Under the pieces are notes generated by a model. The model saw only the letters and a program-made list of their open reading frames with translations, made no database searches and was not told the DNA's origin. 64,000 nt of DNA from Saussurea involucrata (taxonomy: Eukaryota > Streptophyta > Magnoliopsida > Asterales > Asteraceae): contig CM066313.1 of NCBI GenBank assembly GCA_033807775.1, forward strand, positions 88,041,484 through 88,105,483, read 5' to 3'. The position numbers and the translations under genes were made by a program. Each line of letters starts with the position of its first letter. Position 1 is the stretch's first letter. Below are positions 21,870-33,499 of the stretch, one piece after another.

Positions 21870-22358
21870 TACTAATATTAATAAATATTAACTATTAATT
21901 ATAAATAAATATTAATTTAAAATAATTAAAACTATTAATTAGTTTGAATTATACATTATTAATTAATTTTAATTACACAACATATATTGATAATAACTAT
22001 TAATTATTTTTAAATGTTATTAATTATATCAATTATTTTTTTAAATTTTTATTCAATATATTTAGATATAAAAAAGGAAATATAACAATTCTAAAAATGT
22101 TTATATAAATTACATATTAATTAATGTTATACTTATCTTATTTCATAGATAATTAAAATATGCTAAATAATTATAATAAACTATTTAATTTAATTATTAA
22201 TTATATTTTTTTTAAATATTAATTAAGTAGGATATGTGAGATTGATAAATTTTATTGTTATTCATATTATATATGATAGTTATTTAAAATCATACATTAA
22301 CGTAGATTTTTTTTAAAATTTGTTATAACAAATTCAAAATTTATAGTAAATATATAAT
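21870..22358. other. AT-rich gap
   Basis: Very AT-rich sequence built from TTAATTA-like words. I see no gene or element ends. Confidence 0.5.
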
Positions 22359-22359
22359 A

Positions 22360-22646
22360 GAGTGAATTACACCGGTGGTCCCTGTGGTTTACCCAAAATT
22401 TGGATTTGGTCGCTAAAATACACTATCTACGGTGGTGGTCCCTAACTTTTTGATTTACTTTCGCTCATTGTCCTTCTATGTTAAATATAGAACTATAGAA
22501 GGACCATGAGTGAAAGTAAATAAAACATAGGAGAACCATGAGTGAAAGTAAATTAAAAAGTTATGGATCACCACCGTAGATAGTGTACTTTAGAAGCCAA
22601 ATCCAATGTTTAAGTAAACCACAAGGACCACCGGTGTAATTCACTC
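22360..22646. mobile_element. Short Mutator-like MITE
   Basis: A 287-bp inverted-repeat element. The outer 23 bp (GAGTGAATTACACCGGTGGTCC type) match perfectly, and pairing extends for more than 100 bp on each side. Flanking 9-mers TATATAATA and TGTATAATA differ by one base, fitting a 9-bp duplication. It contains no coding sequence. Confidence 0.8.
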
Positions 22647-22656
22647 TGTATAATAA

Positions 22657-23248
22657 TAATTTTAAATTCTTTCAATAACATACTATATTATTTAATTTTT
22701 CTTTACCATCTTATTTGTAGTAATTAACAAACTATATTATTAGAAATTTGTTTTAATTATATAATTAGAAATTTATTTGAGTTATATTATGAAGTATTTG
22801 TAATTGACTATTTTTCAATATACCATTTTTGATCATTTTACATGTTTATAATCTAATTTTTACCAAACATAATTTATTCATGAGATGTGAACGCACACAC
22901 GTCTCTTGTAAAACTACTCAAACTCGATTCCTACCCGAATATATAGCAGATACTACTTCAACGTTAGAAATTGCACATGCCAAAACGAAACCATGCATAT
23001 ATAACAAGACTGACACCAGCCACAATCGCATGTAAATTGATTGAAATAAAGATACGATGCAACGATTATGGAAAGAAGAAAAACGGTTGATTGAAACCCT
23101 TGAGGTAATAAGTAAGCCACCTCATATTTCTTAATTTCTCTATCAAGGAAAAAGTACAAAACTGTAATCTAAAATTTACAATACTATGCTAAATAGTGTC
23201 TATTTGGGTTTAAAACCATTATCCATCAACCAGCTATATTCTGTACCT
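22657..23248 (-). other. 3' flank of the TOPLESS-related gene
   Basis: Follows the stop codon of the TOPLESS-related gene on the minus strand and should contain its 3' UTR and polyadenylation site. The poly(A) position cannot be fixed by eye. Small open frames here have no motifs. Confidence 0.5.
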
Positions 23249-26200
23249 TTATCTGGACGGCGTTTCTGATGGCTGACTATTCATGGCAGAATTTGAAGGG
23301 TTGGATGATGCCAGGGTGCCATTTTCTTGAGGTGCTGAGCCACCCCACTTTGGATCTGCATCAGCTGGCTCGATAACATGAACGGAGCCGTCGCTCATTC
23401 CAAGAGCAAATTGGTTAGGATCGGATGGATGTGCTGCAATAACCACAGGGTACGCGGTGCTGTTGCTGCTGCCAAAATGAAAATAGTGATTAATCAAACA
23501 ACAGTTTTTTTTACAGTTAATACATTGAGATAGCAAGGACAGCTCACATGATCACACTAGCAAGTACTAGAACTTCAACTAAATCGATATGTCCGTAGGT
23601 TGTAGGCAACCTCAATCCTAAGAGGAATTTCAACTTCCGTGGCAATTGTTGGTTTAGAAAGATCACATAAGGAATTCTTTTTCAAAAGTAAATATTAATG
23701 TGATGTGTGTAGGGGCAGGTTCATTCGAGAACCATAAGAACCAACTATTTATGAATGATTCATGATGAATATCATGAATAATGAAAACGCATGATGAATA
23801 TATTTCATGAATATTCATCAAGAATAGCTGGTTCTCACGGTTCTCAAAATATTTACAGTTCCTAAATGAACTTTCCCCTATGTGTGTATATGCTGTGCCT
23901 CCATTTCAAAAAAAGAGTTCATATTTGACTTCAAAGTACCCAATAAGATGCTTCTTTGCAACTTCAATATATACAAAGAACTATTCCACTTCCGGCAAAA
24001 AACTGATTTATACTTCAAAATATTGTAAATATTAGAAAATGAAAAAACATTTTGGAATTGTTAAACGGGTATAAATTGGGACAATTCTTTCCTGCCCCAA
24101 AGGGCACTCCATATATCACTTCACTTATAAGTAGTGAGTAGCAGCCTTGGGGCCAAAACTAGACCAATATTAACGCTAACTGTATGAATACCACTTTCTT
24201 GTGCTTCTGGAACTATATGACATTCGCAAGTTCCTCTTTTGTGGCATACCTGGAAATTGACGAGGATATGTAGGCAGAAGGTGCTATTCGACAACGCAGT
24301 CTCAAACTGTCTGCATCAAAAACTCCAACAGCACCATCCAAGAATCCAGTAAATAATAGCAAGCCGTCGCATGAGTATATCGCACTTGAAATTGGAGCAG
24401 AAAGAGATTCTCTTGGAGACCACTGCAAGACAAATAATTCAATGAACTCGTATATTCTCTGACCAAAAAAATGTCATTGAACATGAAAATCCTCAATATT
24501 ATCCCTGGACAGAAGATGAAACGACCTTAATTTTTAGCAGGCAAGTAGGCCTAGGACTTTGAAAAATAACAAAGAATGGTGTGAAGTTAAAATGGACATG
24601 AACGAAAAAGAATTTGTGTACATCTCCGCTCTCCCTTTCCTTTTTCTTTACAAATAACAAAGAACTTGTGAAGTATGTGGATATTGATAAAATCATGTCC
24701 AGCTGCTAAACATGTTGGACTAAAGATTATACAAAAAAATTCAAGATTTAAGATTCAGAAATTCAAAAATTAAATAATTTACCAATCTCAAGCATTCCAA
24801 TTGATAGTCATAAATAGCAATTTGACTTTCATGTACAACAAGAACATGGCGTTGATCATTGTGGAATTGAACTTTAGTTTCTCCAACCAGTGAGGATGGA
24901 TGGCCAGGTGGTGACTGTATGCTTCTTGATTTCCTCTTCTCCCATCCATTAATATTCCAGATACATAGCTGTCAAAATTCAGTCCAAACGTACAAATATG
25001 GTATTAGTTAAGCTCCCCTAAAAGTACCACAAAGCAACACAGGCATGCAAAGTAGGAACAAAAAACGTGAATTGAATACTCTTTTCCCCAAAATATTATC
25101 CCAACTCCCACAAGAGCAGGAAACAGAAAATTAAATCTACTTCATCCACCACTTGCCTGAGCATCAGCTCCAGATGAAACCAGTGCATTTAAAGTCTGTG
25201 AAAAAGCAAGTCCAGTAATCTGCTTTTGATGACCTTTGAGCTTAATTTTTACCTATTAAAATCACTAGGGGTAAGTAAAACAGTTTTAACAGGAAAAGTG
25301 CAAATATACTTATAAACGAGATTATAAGTTGCAAAGGTTGCCAATGTGCACAAACTCCTCAACTAAAAGCAAGAACGGTTACCTCATCAACCCTGACATT
25401 GTAAATTTGTATGGTAGAATCCTCCATTCCTATGGCAACAATATTGTTGTCTTGAGGATGGAAAGCCAAGTAGGTGGCTGCAGGTGGTGGGGGCATGAAA
25501 GTTGTCATCACCTGAAATTTGGCCAGATCAGTTAACTATTTGACAGTGACACATTCTATATCGATATTTCCGAAATGCAAAATAAAATAAAAATAACGAT
25601 TTCTATTTTTTTGGCTCACAGGACGTTTATAAACAATGCAGACATACCTTGAAAGTCATCATGTTGAACAAGGAGACTTTCCCACCAGAGGCAGACATGA
25701 CATAAGAATCATTCTTAGACAAGGCAATGCATGCTGCTGACTCTTCAGCTGGTTTACTCTCACTCACATCATTAGACATGAGAGCCCCATTTGTAGGTTG
25801 CCACAATTGTGGGACTATAGATGCAGTTGACTGAACATGTAGAAGGAGCAATCAGAATTCAACAAATGCTTTAGTATGTTAATTAGATTGTTAATCAGAA
25901 ATGTTCATCACGCCCACGAACCTTTCCAGATGGATTGCGTTCATTTCGTTGCCATTTCCAGAGCTTATGAATGGCACTTGAAGCAAGTGCAAGCAAAGCC
26001 AATCCAGAATTTGTATAGATCAGCCGCATAACCTGAAGAAACAGCTTTAGGTTAAATATCTCAAGCTAGACAAAGATGGCTAATAAACAAAGATAATTGG
26101 AACTGGAGATGATAATTGATGAAATAATCACATGGTTTGCACTATGCAGCAGGTAAAATGAACTTGATAAAAAAATATCCCAGTTTCCTCATCCCAGCAA

Positions 26201-29200
26201 TTCCAATACTGGATTGACCCATATTAGTAAAACTGGTTGCATACCAAATGAGTAAATAGTCCTACATAATCCCCTCACAGTATATATTTGGGGCTAGTGG
26301 TATATTTGATACCTTACCAGAACGAAAGAAAAAAAAAATTGTTCCTGGTGGACCCTCAAGGCTCAAGCTACTTCTATATTTAAGAGGTATAGGGGTAAAT
26401 AGGTCCTACTCATACACGTTAAATTAATTCTCAAAAAAGGAAATGTAGCAGTTAATAATAAAACCCCCATAGTAAAATATGATGCAATCTTTATGAGATG
26501 GAGACATAACATATTTTGTAGTGAATAAGAGAAACAAAGCTATATGGAACACACCTTGCTGGCAGCCATTGGATCAGGCAACCGTAGAGCTTTAAGGTGA
26601 GAGGAATCAACTATATCAGGGAGCTTCCAGCTTTTAATCTTGTCAGCACCATCCACAATCCTTGGTTTAATATCCACAACCTTACTGCTTTCTGCATTAG
26701 CCTGCAATGTACACATACATGGATTATAAGTAAACTGTCGACATAAATAGGATCATGGTTAACGGTCAAAGCGGATAACTTACAAGATTGCCAATGGATA
26801 ATGGAGTTTGCATTCTATCACGTTCTACAGCTGACGCCATAGATGAAGAGGCATTAGGCATAGGGCCCAATGGACCAGGGATTGAAGGCTGCAAAGAAAG
26901 TTTCAAAGGAGTAATTAGATAAAATCGATTGATTCAAGAGAAAAATATTAGTTAAATGAGGTAAAGCAAACTACTTTGACTGTATCAGAAAATGCTCGAG
27001 ACCCCTCATACGCTCGACTTTCTAGCATCCGTAGCATGCGCTGCCCATCGCCATTTGCCAAGATTTTAATTCCGTTGTCGCTTGTGGTGACTGCCAGTAA
27101 TGACCCTTCCTTGTTAAACCTTAATCTAGGCCTTGCCTGCAACATATTAAGCAAGTAAGACTCCAATTACAAAAGCAAAAGAGTCCAAGATTAATGAATT
27201 AAAGTGTGCACATTTGTGAACATTATAAATATAACACCCATCTTGTCATAAAAGCACTATAGATACATTACTAATGAAATGGAGGTGGTAAAGTATGCTC
27301 ACAGGCAATCCATCATCTGCATCGGTAACTGTCAGCATATTGATACTATCCATGTCCCAAAACTTTATTTGAAACTCGTCTCCAGCAGCTAAGAAACGAT
27401 TTCTTGTGGTATCAAACTGTACTACCCCCATAGACCGCTTTCTAAAACCAGAATATTCCCTCTTGATAGCTCCTTCACTCTCATTCCACTCAACTAAGTG
27501 TGCTTCGCCTTCTTTGCTTGTTCCACAAGAGAATAGTCTGAAATAATAGTGCATTAGTTAAGAATTAGCAACCACTTGCTTCTTACAATACCATATTACA
27601 AGTATGGACAAGAAGTTTGGGATAAGAAAATGGATAAAGCCGTAAAGGCTGATGTGATTGACAGAGCTGATAACAAAAAACCCACATTTTGAAGGAAATT
27701 GGAAAATGTGATTTGGAATGATAGCCATAAACCAAGACACCTATCATCATTTCCAATATGGAAATGTTTAGAACACATAAACGGGGGATTTAATCAAATA
27801 TAGTTGTGCCAAGGTAAACAAACTAGACACGAGTTATTATGGAGTGGTCTTCTATCACGGTTTTACTTTAGAAAGTTGAAATTGCTTGTCATTGCTGATC
27901 TTTATACTTATTTTATTACAAAATCCCTGCTGAAAACCAAACCAAATGTACCCTGACCCTACTTCCGAAACCCAAGAGAGGAATGGTATCTTTGAATCGA
28001 AAGAATAATTTACAAACATAAAATAACGCTTCATATATTTATATTTTATATTGTCTATTTAAGTATGACCTGGTTCCATCAGCGCTATATGCCATTGTTG
28101 TGCACCAAAGGCCAGGGGCATCATAATCTACTCTCGACCCCAAACAATCATAGAGCCAAGCTTTGATTTTCCCATCAATTGCTGTGGAGAAAATAAACTA
28201 CACAACAAAAAAAGAACAGATTGTACACTCAATACTTTGGAATATAACGGAAGTAATTTTGTCATATCTCAGAAAAATTGAATTAGTGAGGATAAAGGAA
28301 TGAAAGGAGACTTGCCTGTATTTGTTCTTTATAGTGAGGACAGACAGAATATACAGGAGCCTCATGACCCTCAAACGTATACTGCCTGCGTCCAGCTACA
28401 GCATCCCATACCTATTACCAAAGATGCAGTAACTGATTATATGAGTGACCCAGAAATTTTCTTGCTCGAGGATAATTGTACCTTAATTGTCTTGTCATCG
28501 CCACATGTGACAATACACAGTTGCTTATTAGGATGAGCAAAAGCAATATCATTTACACCACCGACATGGGCATCTATCTGTAATATGCAAGATCAATCAC
28601 ACACATAAGAATCAGTGTTTCAAGAAAGAGACAGAAAGAAAGAAGAATAAAAAGATGAAGGGTTTACTTCCAAGTGCTGCCTTAACTCCCCTGATGGGTT
28701 GTACGTATATATCTGAACGATGTGCTTGGAGAAGGCAACACCTATGGCAGGGGAAATAATCAACAGAATATATATACCCGAACAAAATGATAAGTGTCAA
28801 GAATTTTTACAACAGATAATAGGACTTTCAATTATACCAAGTATTGATCCATCTGGTCCCCATATGCATCGATTAACAGATACTGCTGCATCCTTTACCA
28901 AAGTTGTCTGGACAAGATGTTAATAGTCATTCATATTAGATTTTTAGATCAATACAAAAATCATAAGAATGATGCTGTAAACAAGAGACATGCATAAAAC
29001 ACCATACAAGTGTAATAATATGGAAATAAGCACTTGCTAAAGGATCCTTACCTGAAATGGCATAGAGCAAGCAGATATATCCCAAACCTTGAAGGGTTTA
29101 TGTACCATCCTTTCTCGAGATCCAACCTCCCAAATGCTTATTTCACCAACATTTGTTCCAACTGCAAGGCAATTATAAACATCAACCCATATGTGGTTAG

Positions 29201-31543
29201 CAGTAAACAATCCCCTTGCCTCTTTTCACAAATGCCTAAATGAAGGATGCAGCACATTAATTAAAATTAAGAAATCAGGATTAAAGCCAACAGATTGGAG
29301 ATCAACCTAAGAGAATAGTTTGTTGTTGAGGATGGAAGTCCATGCACATGACATTGGAACCCTGGTTAAGGGCCCGAACCACAGTTTTTGGGAGATCGTC
29401 TGGTGAATAGATATTGGGAGGATGAGTTGAACCAGAGAACGACACCTATTTGACATATTAGATCATGTTAGCATGGAAGGAATAATGAATACAAAGAACT
29501 GAACTCAAACAATAAGAGCATGACACCAGGAAAATGTAATGGCAGATATGGCATGGCATACCTCATCAGATGGGCCCACACGTACACGTTTCATCAAGTG
29601 CTCCGAATCAGCCATTTGATATTCCAATCCAGGAGCACCAGGAGGTGTCCGTGGATGCTTCAGGAATGCAGCTGCAAATGTAATAGCAAAGCATCAATTG
29701 AATGGCACAACTGATCCAATTAACGTATATCATAGAATGCTAAAAGATGTAATGAAAGCTGAAGCAAACCCAACCTGCAACTGGAGGCTGCACAAGGCCA
29801 GGAGGTCCAGCTGCAACGGCGGTGTGAGGCATGGAAGGATTAGCAGTAGCCATCCACCCAGCAATTGCGCCAGCAGAAGGAGAAACAACAGGCTGGAACG
29901 GCTGCATAGAAGAAATTTGTCTTAAATATATTGCCCATAGCAATATTTACACGAAGACAGAAGGATTCATCCAGACTTACACCATGCGCTCCAATAGGAG
30001 GAAATACCCCGGCTTTAGGAACAGGTCCAGCAAGGGAACTGTTGGTAGGGGGAGGAGCACGACCTCCATTATTAGAAGCACAGGTATGATCAGTAAAAAG
30101 AGTTTTAATATCAGGATTCGGACGTGGATTCTTGCAAAGTTGATGCTGCCAATTAAGACTGAAAACTCCAGCAATACCAATTCAAAGATGAAAAACTTTA
30201 GCAGCAAGAACAGCTTATAAGAAAACAAGAAAAAGAAGAGAAAGTACAAGGATTCCGTAAAGTAATCAGGTATTTATTAAGTGACTAGGTTACTAACCAA
30301 CTGCAGCAATTATAATTAATACATCTTTATTTATAAATCCACAGCATGAGTCTTTGTTAAACACAGTAATTTTAGTAAATTAGCAGGTAGTTGACACTTG
30401 ATAACAGTATAACCACAAATAGGGAAAGAGGGATTAATTTGAATGGGGTAAGTCCGACCTTAGGACTTACAAGTACATCCCCTGGGTAATTGAAAAATGA
30501 AGGAATAATAATCATACACGTTTCAATAACTACTTTTCATAGAGAAATTCAAAGTAATAATATTTAGGAATGCAGAATCAGAAATAAGATGATAGGGCAC
30601 AAGACCTCTGATTTATCAATGTCCGCAGTCTTGAAGCCTTAAATACGGGAAAAGCAAGCTTCTCTCGAAACAGTGGGTTTGCTTCTATCAGCTTTTTCAG
30701 CTCAACCAGCATAATGCTTCGCGCTGATTTGGTGTCCCCATACTTTGAAAGCTGCTCATTCTGCCTAATGACACATCAGGATAATAAGATCAACCAAAAA
30801 AAAACAATTTTCCCAAGAACGCGTGGAAATGACATAAGAACATGATGATACTAGGATAGGAAATCTTCAATCTAAAATTTCATAGTTAGTGTTCACAGTG
30901 ATACCTAAAGTTGTCAAGCGTTAATAGCTGGGTGATCTCCTTGAAGAGCTCTTCGTTAAATGTAGAAAAGACCTTCAAATCCTTCACAAGAATCTCAACA
31001 GCTTTTGCTCGGTCATTCCTGAGATTAGCAACACGCATGTTAATAAGCCAGACTAATGTAGAAATTGAATTCTGCCCCTGGAAGCGGCAGATATAAGTAT
31101 ACAACTTGCCTATCAAGGGCTTCCAGATACTTCTGTTTCCTTATCTCAAAGAATATCTTCATTGAGTAACGATTGTCTTCAACCTTTGTGAAGCCACAAA
31201 GATATCGTTCGACTTCATCCCATTCACCAGCTTGAACTTGATCCTCAAAATATTTCATATTGAAGAAAAAAGCCGATTCTTGTTCCAACCTAAACACATT
31301 GTTCACATAAGTGAGTACCACATACTATCAATTAGGAAACATTTGTGAATCAACGTAGAGGGAAGATCCCTTGGCTGAAGAAAGGTGCAAGTAAATCCAA
31401 GGAGATTAAAGGTACATGCTGGCTCAGAAAATAAAAAATATAACATAAAGAGAATACACTCACTTGTGGACGGTTTCCTTGAACTTCTCCTCATCCAGGA
31501 ATTGCAGTATTAGGAAAACTAGTTCCCGACTCAAGGATGACAT
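23249..31543 (-). CDS. TPR: TOPLESS/TOPLESS-related transcriptional corepressor
   Basis: Nuclear Groucho/TUP1-type corepressor that binds EAR-motif repressors (Aux/IAA and others) and recruits histone deacetylases. Splice sites give 25 coding exons: 31543-31464, 31289-31110, 31018-30905, 30764-30606, 30158-29981, 29901-29775, 29671-29562, 29445-29307, 29161-29052, 28907-28838, 28741-28668, 28577-28482, 28411-28316, 28197-28070, 27537-27303, 27136-26975, 26888-26784, 26701-26555, 26032-25922, 25830-25648, 25511-25383, 25252-25157, 24968-24783, 24422-24250, 23468-23249. They sum to 3408 nt, 1135 codons plus TAA, with phases agreeing at every junction and no internal stop. Family length is about 1100-1140 aa. 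Start MSSLSRELVFLILQFL; LisH about 4-36, CTLH to about 92 (NMKYFEDQV, YSMKIFFEIRKQKYLEALD), proline-rich linker about 210-340, then two WD40 propellers (VWDAVAGRRQ, KFWDMDS, LCIWNINGW). C-terminus NSQPSETPSR. Introns 2, 13 and 22 have GC donors. It appears intact; which TPR paralogue is unsettled. Confidence 0.96.
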
Positions 31544-31550
31544 TGCTCCT

Positions 31551-32400
31551 ACTGCAGGTACCCCCAACCACTCCAGCGCAAATGTTGTTATAACCAGAAC
31601 AACCTATGAATGATGAATCAATCCCAAAAATCAACACCCTCTAATCTCTAATTTATAACATCAGCATCATCAATCAAATATCTTCTGTGCAACGGTGCAA
31701 CCTACCACAATTGCTCCCAATCTGCCAACAAAGACAGTCTAAATTAAAGATTGCATCATTGCAAACAAAATTAGCAGAATGTACAACTTCACAATAGATG
31801 AATTAGACAATTCACTTCCCCTGATTTCTTAATTTCTTAAGAGTTTCCCTATAGCACTACAGCAACCACACTTCCAACAAGAACAATCTACCTTTTCAGT
31901 CACAAAAAGGAAAGAATTAATCCCCATTAAACTCAAAATGACGCAACATCCTCAAGTGTAATAGCCAATCACGTCCTTAACATTCAAAATTTTAGAAATG
32001 GTAATCTAATCACGTTCCACGACGCAGACAAACGCAACAAAAACTACCAGTCAACATATATCCTTCATTCAACTTCAGAGTTTCTACTTTAACAATACAG
32101 TTTAAGACCAATAACAACAACATTAACCAGCTACCGCCATCTTTTCTCTATAAATTATCCCAAATTCACAACAAATTCCAAGATGAAGTTAACATAGATC
32201 GAAACTACACAAAACTGAACTTAGAAACTCATCAAAACAATACAGATTCATCAAAAACTTACTCGTGGAACCAAAAAAGTTCAAAGTTAGGGTTTCTTCC
32301 CACAAACAGCAACCCCTCAGTCTTTCTGCAAAAACCGCAAAACCACAACACGTCCTGCTTTCTACTCTCTCTCTCTCTCTAAATATATATCTTAACTTAT
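31551..32400 (-). other. 5' leader and leader intron of the TOPLESS-related gene
   Basis: A leader exon (about 32400-32263) ends CACGA at a GTAAGT donor (32262). A probable acceptor CTGCAG at 31554-31552 lies 8 nt before the ATG at 31543, giving a 5' UTR intron of about 0.7 kb. The leader has a CT/GA microsatellite (32366-32382 on the plus strand). No competing upstream coding exon was seen. Confidence 0.65.
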
Positions 32401-32428
32401 TATTTTCTCTGACTAAAATCTCTCTCCC

Positions 32429-32440
32429 CTTTTATATAGG
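32429..32440 (-). promoter_or_regulatory. Probable TATA box of the TOPLESS-related gene
   Basis: Minus strand reads CCTATATAAAAG. It lies about 30-40 nt upstream of the presumed leader start, in front of the CT/GA-rich leader. Confidence 0.6.
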
Positions 32441-32990
32441 TGGAAATGTTTCGTACATTTCTCTCTCCCCTACCGCCACTACTTGTGTCTTGATCACTGG
32501 GGGTCTGATAAAGTGACGGGTGCGTGTGAGCTGTGATGGTAGAAAAGAGGGAGAGAGACGTGGGGTGTGATTATGTGGCAAGTTGTGATTGGCTGTTACG
32601 GAATAGTATGGTGAACTACGGTTTGATTGATGAGAGAGTAATAAGAGGAGCATCTTTCTTTTTCCATTATTTATTTTTTGGTAATCTTCGTAACTTTTGG
32701 AACTTTGTTAACTTTACCTCCTTTATTTTGGACTTTTTCACTTTTGTTACATCAACCTGAATAAAAAATATATATATATTGGGGTTTTACTTTTTTTTTA
32801 AATTAAAAAACAAATATGATTGTGAAGATTTACAGTGGTATAGACCATTTTTTCATCTTTATATTACTCTTTTAATTAGTTTTGAAATAAGTTTTTTTTT
32901 CAGAAGTAGATTTTTAATTTTTATTTTACCTTTAATCATAAGAAATTTTTATCATATAATTATGTTCAAAATGTAATAGTCTCATATTTC
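32441..32990 (-). other. Upstream region of the TOPLESS-related gene
   Basis: About 550 bp of non-repetitive then AT-rich sequence before the first MITE. It is the only unique promoter sequence available to the gene, because transposons begin at 32991. No specific operator-like site could be identified by eye. Confidence 0.5.
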
Positions 32991-32993
32991 TAA

Positions 32994-33480
32994 GAGCATC
33001 TTCAACAGCTTCTCTAAAATAGAGAAAAATGGATTTTTGTTCTCTAAATTGCTCCAACAACTTCTCTATATGGTTCTCTAAAATAGAGAAAACTAACAAA
33101 AGCTCCAAATTTAAAGAATTCTCTAAAACTTGGCATATGGAGAGATAAATTAATTTTTTATTTATTCTCACCAATAGGGTTAAGTTACGGGGTGTTTGGT
33201 TGGGGGTATTGAGGGGTAAGAAATGAGAATGATAATGAAAACTGCTGTTTGGTTTGAATTTCCATTTTCATTTTCATTTTCATTCCTTAAAATGAACCAA
33301 ACGCCCCTTAATATTTTTATAAAAAATCTTTTCAAAAAATGTATTGGAAGGATCTAATATAATGGATGTTAAAATCTCTAAAATAGAGAATCTGTTGGAG
33401 TTAAATATAATTCTTTTTAAAGATTTTGACTTTTGAGTCTCTATTTTAGAGAAAATTTAGAGAATCTGTTGGAGATGCTC
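32994..33480. mobile_element. Harbinger-type MITE
   Basis: Inverted ends GAGCATCTTCAACAG and CTGTTGGAGATGCTC with flanking TAA (32991-32993, 33481-33483). It contains repeated CTCTAAAATAGAGAA palindromes in both arms and encodes nothing. A smaller MITE is inserted in its centre. Confidence 0.82.
33189..33307. mobile_element. Small nested MITE
   Basis: About 120 bp with inverted ends GGGGTGTTTGGTT and AACCAAACGCCCC and TTA near both sides (one extra base on the left). It sits inside the larger MITE and is probably Harbinger-type (Tourist-like). Confidence 0.7.
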
Positions 33481-33499
33481 TAAAACCTTTTGTCATTTT

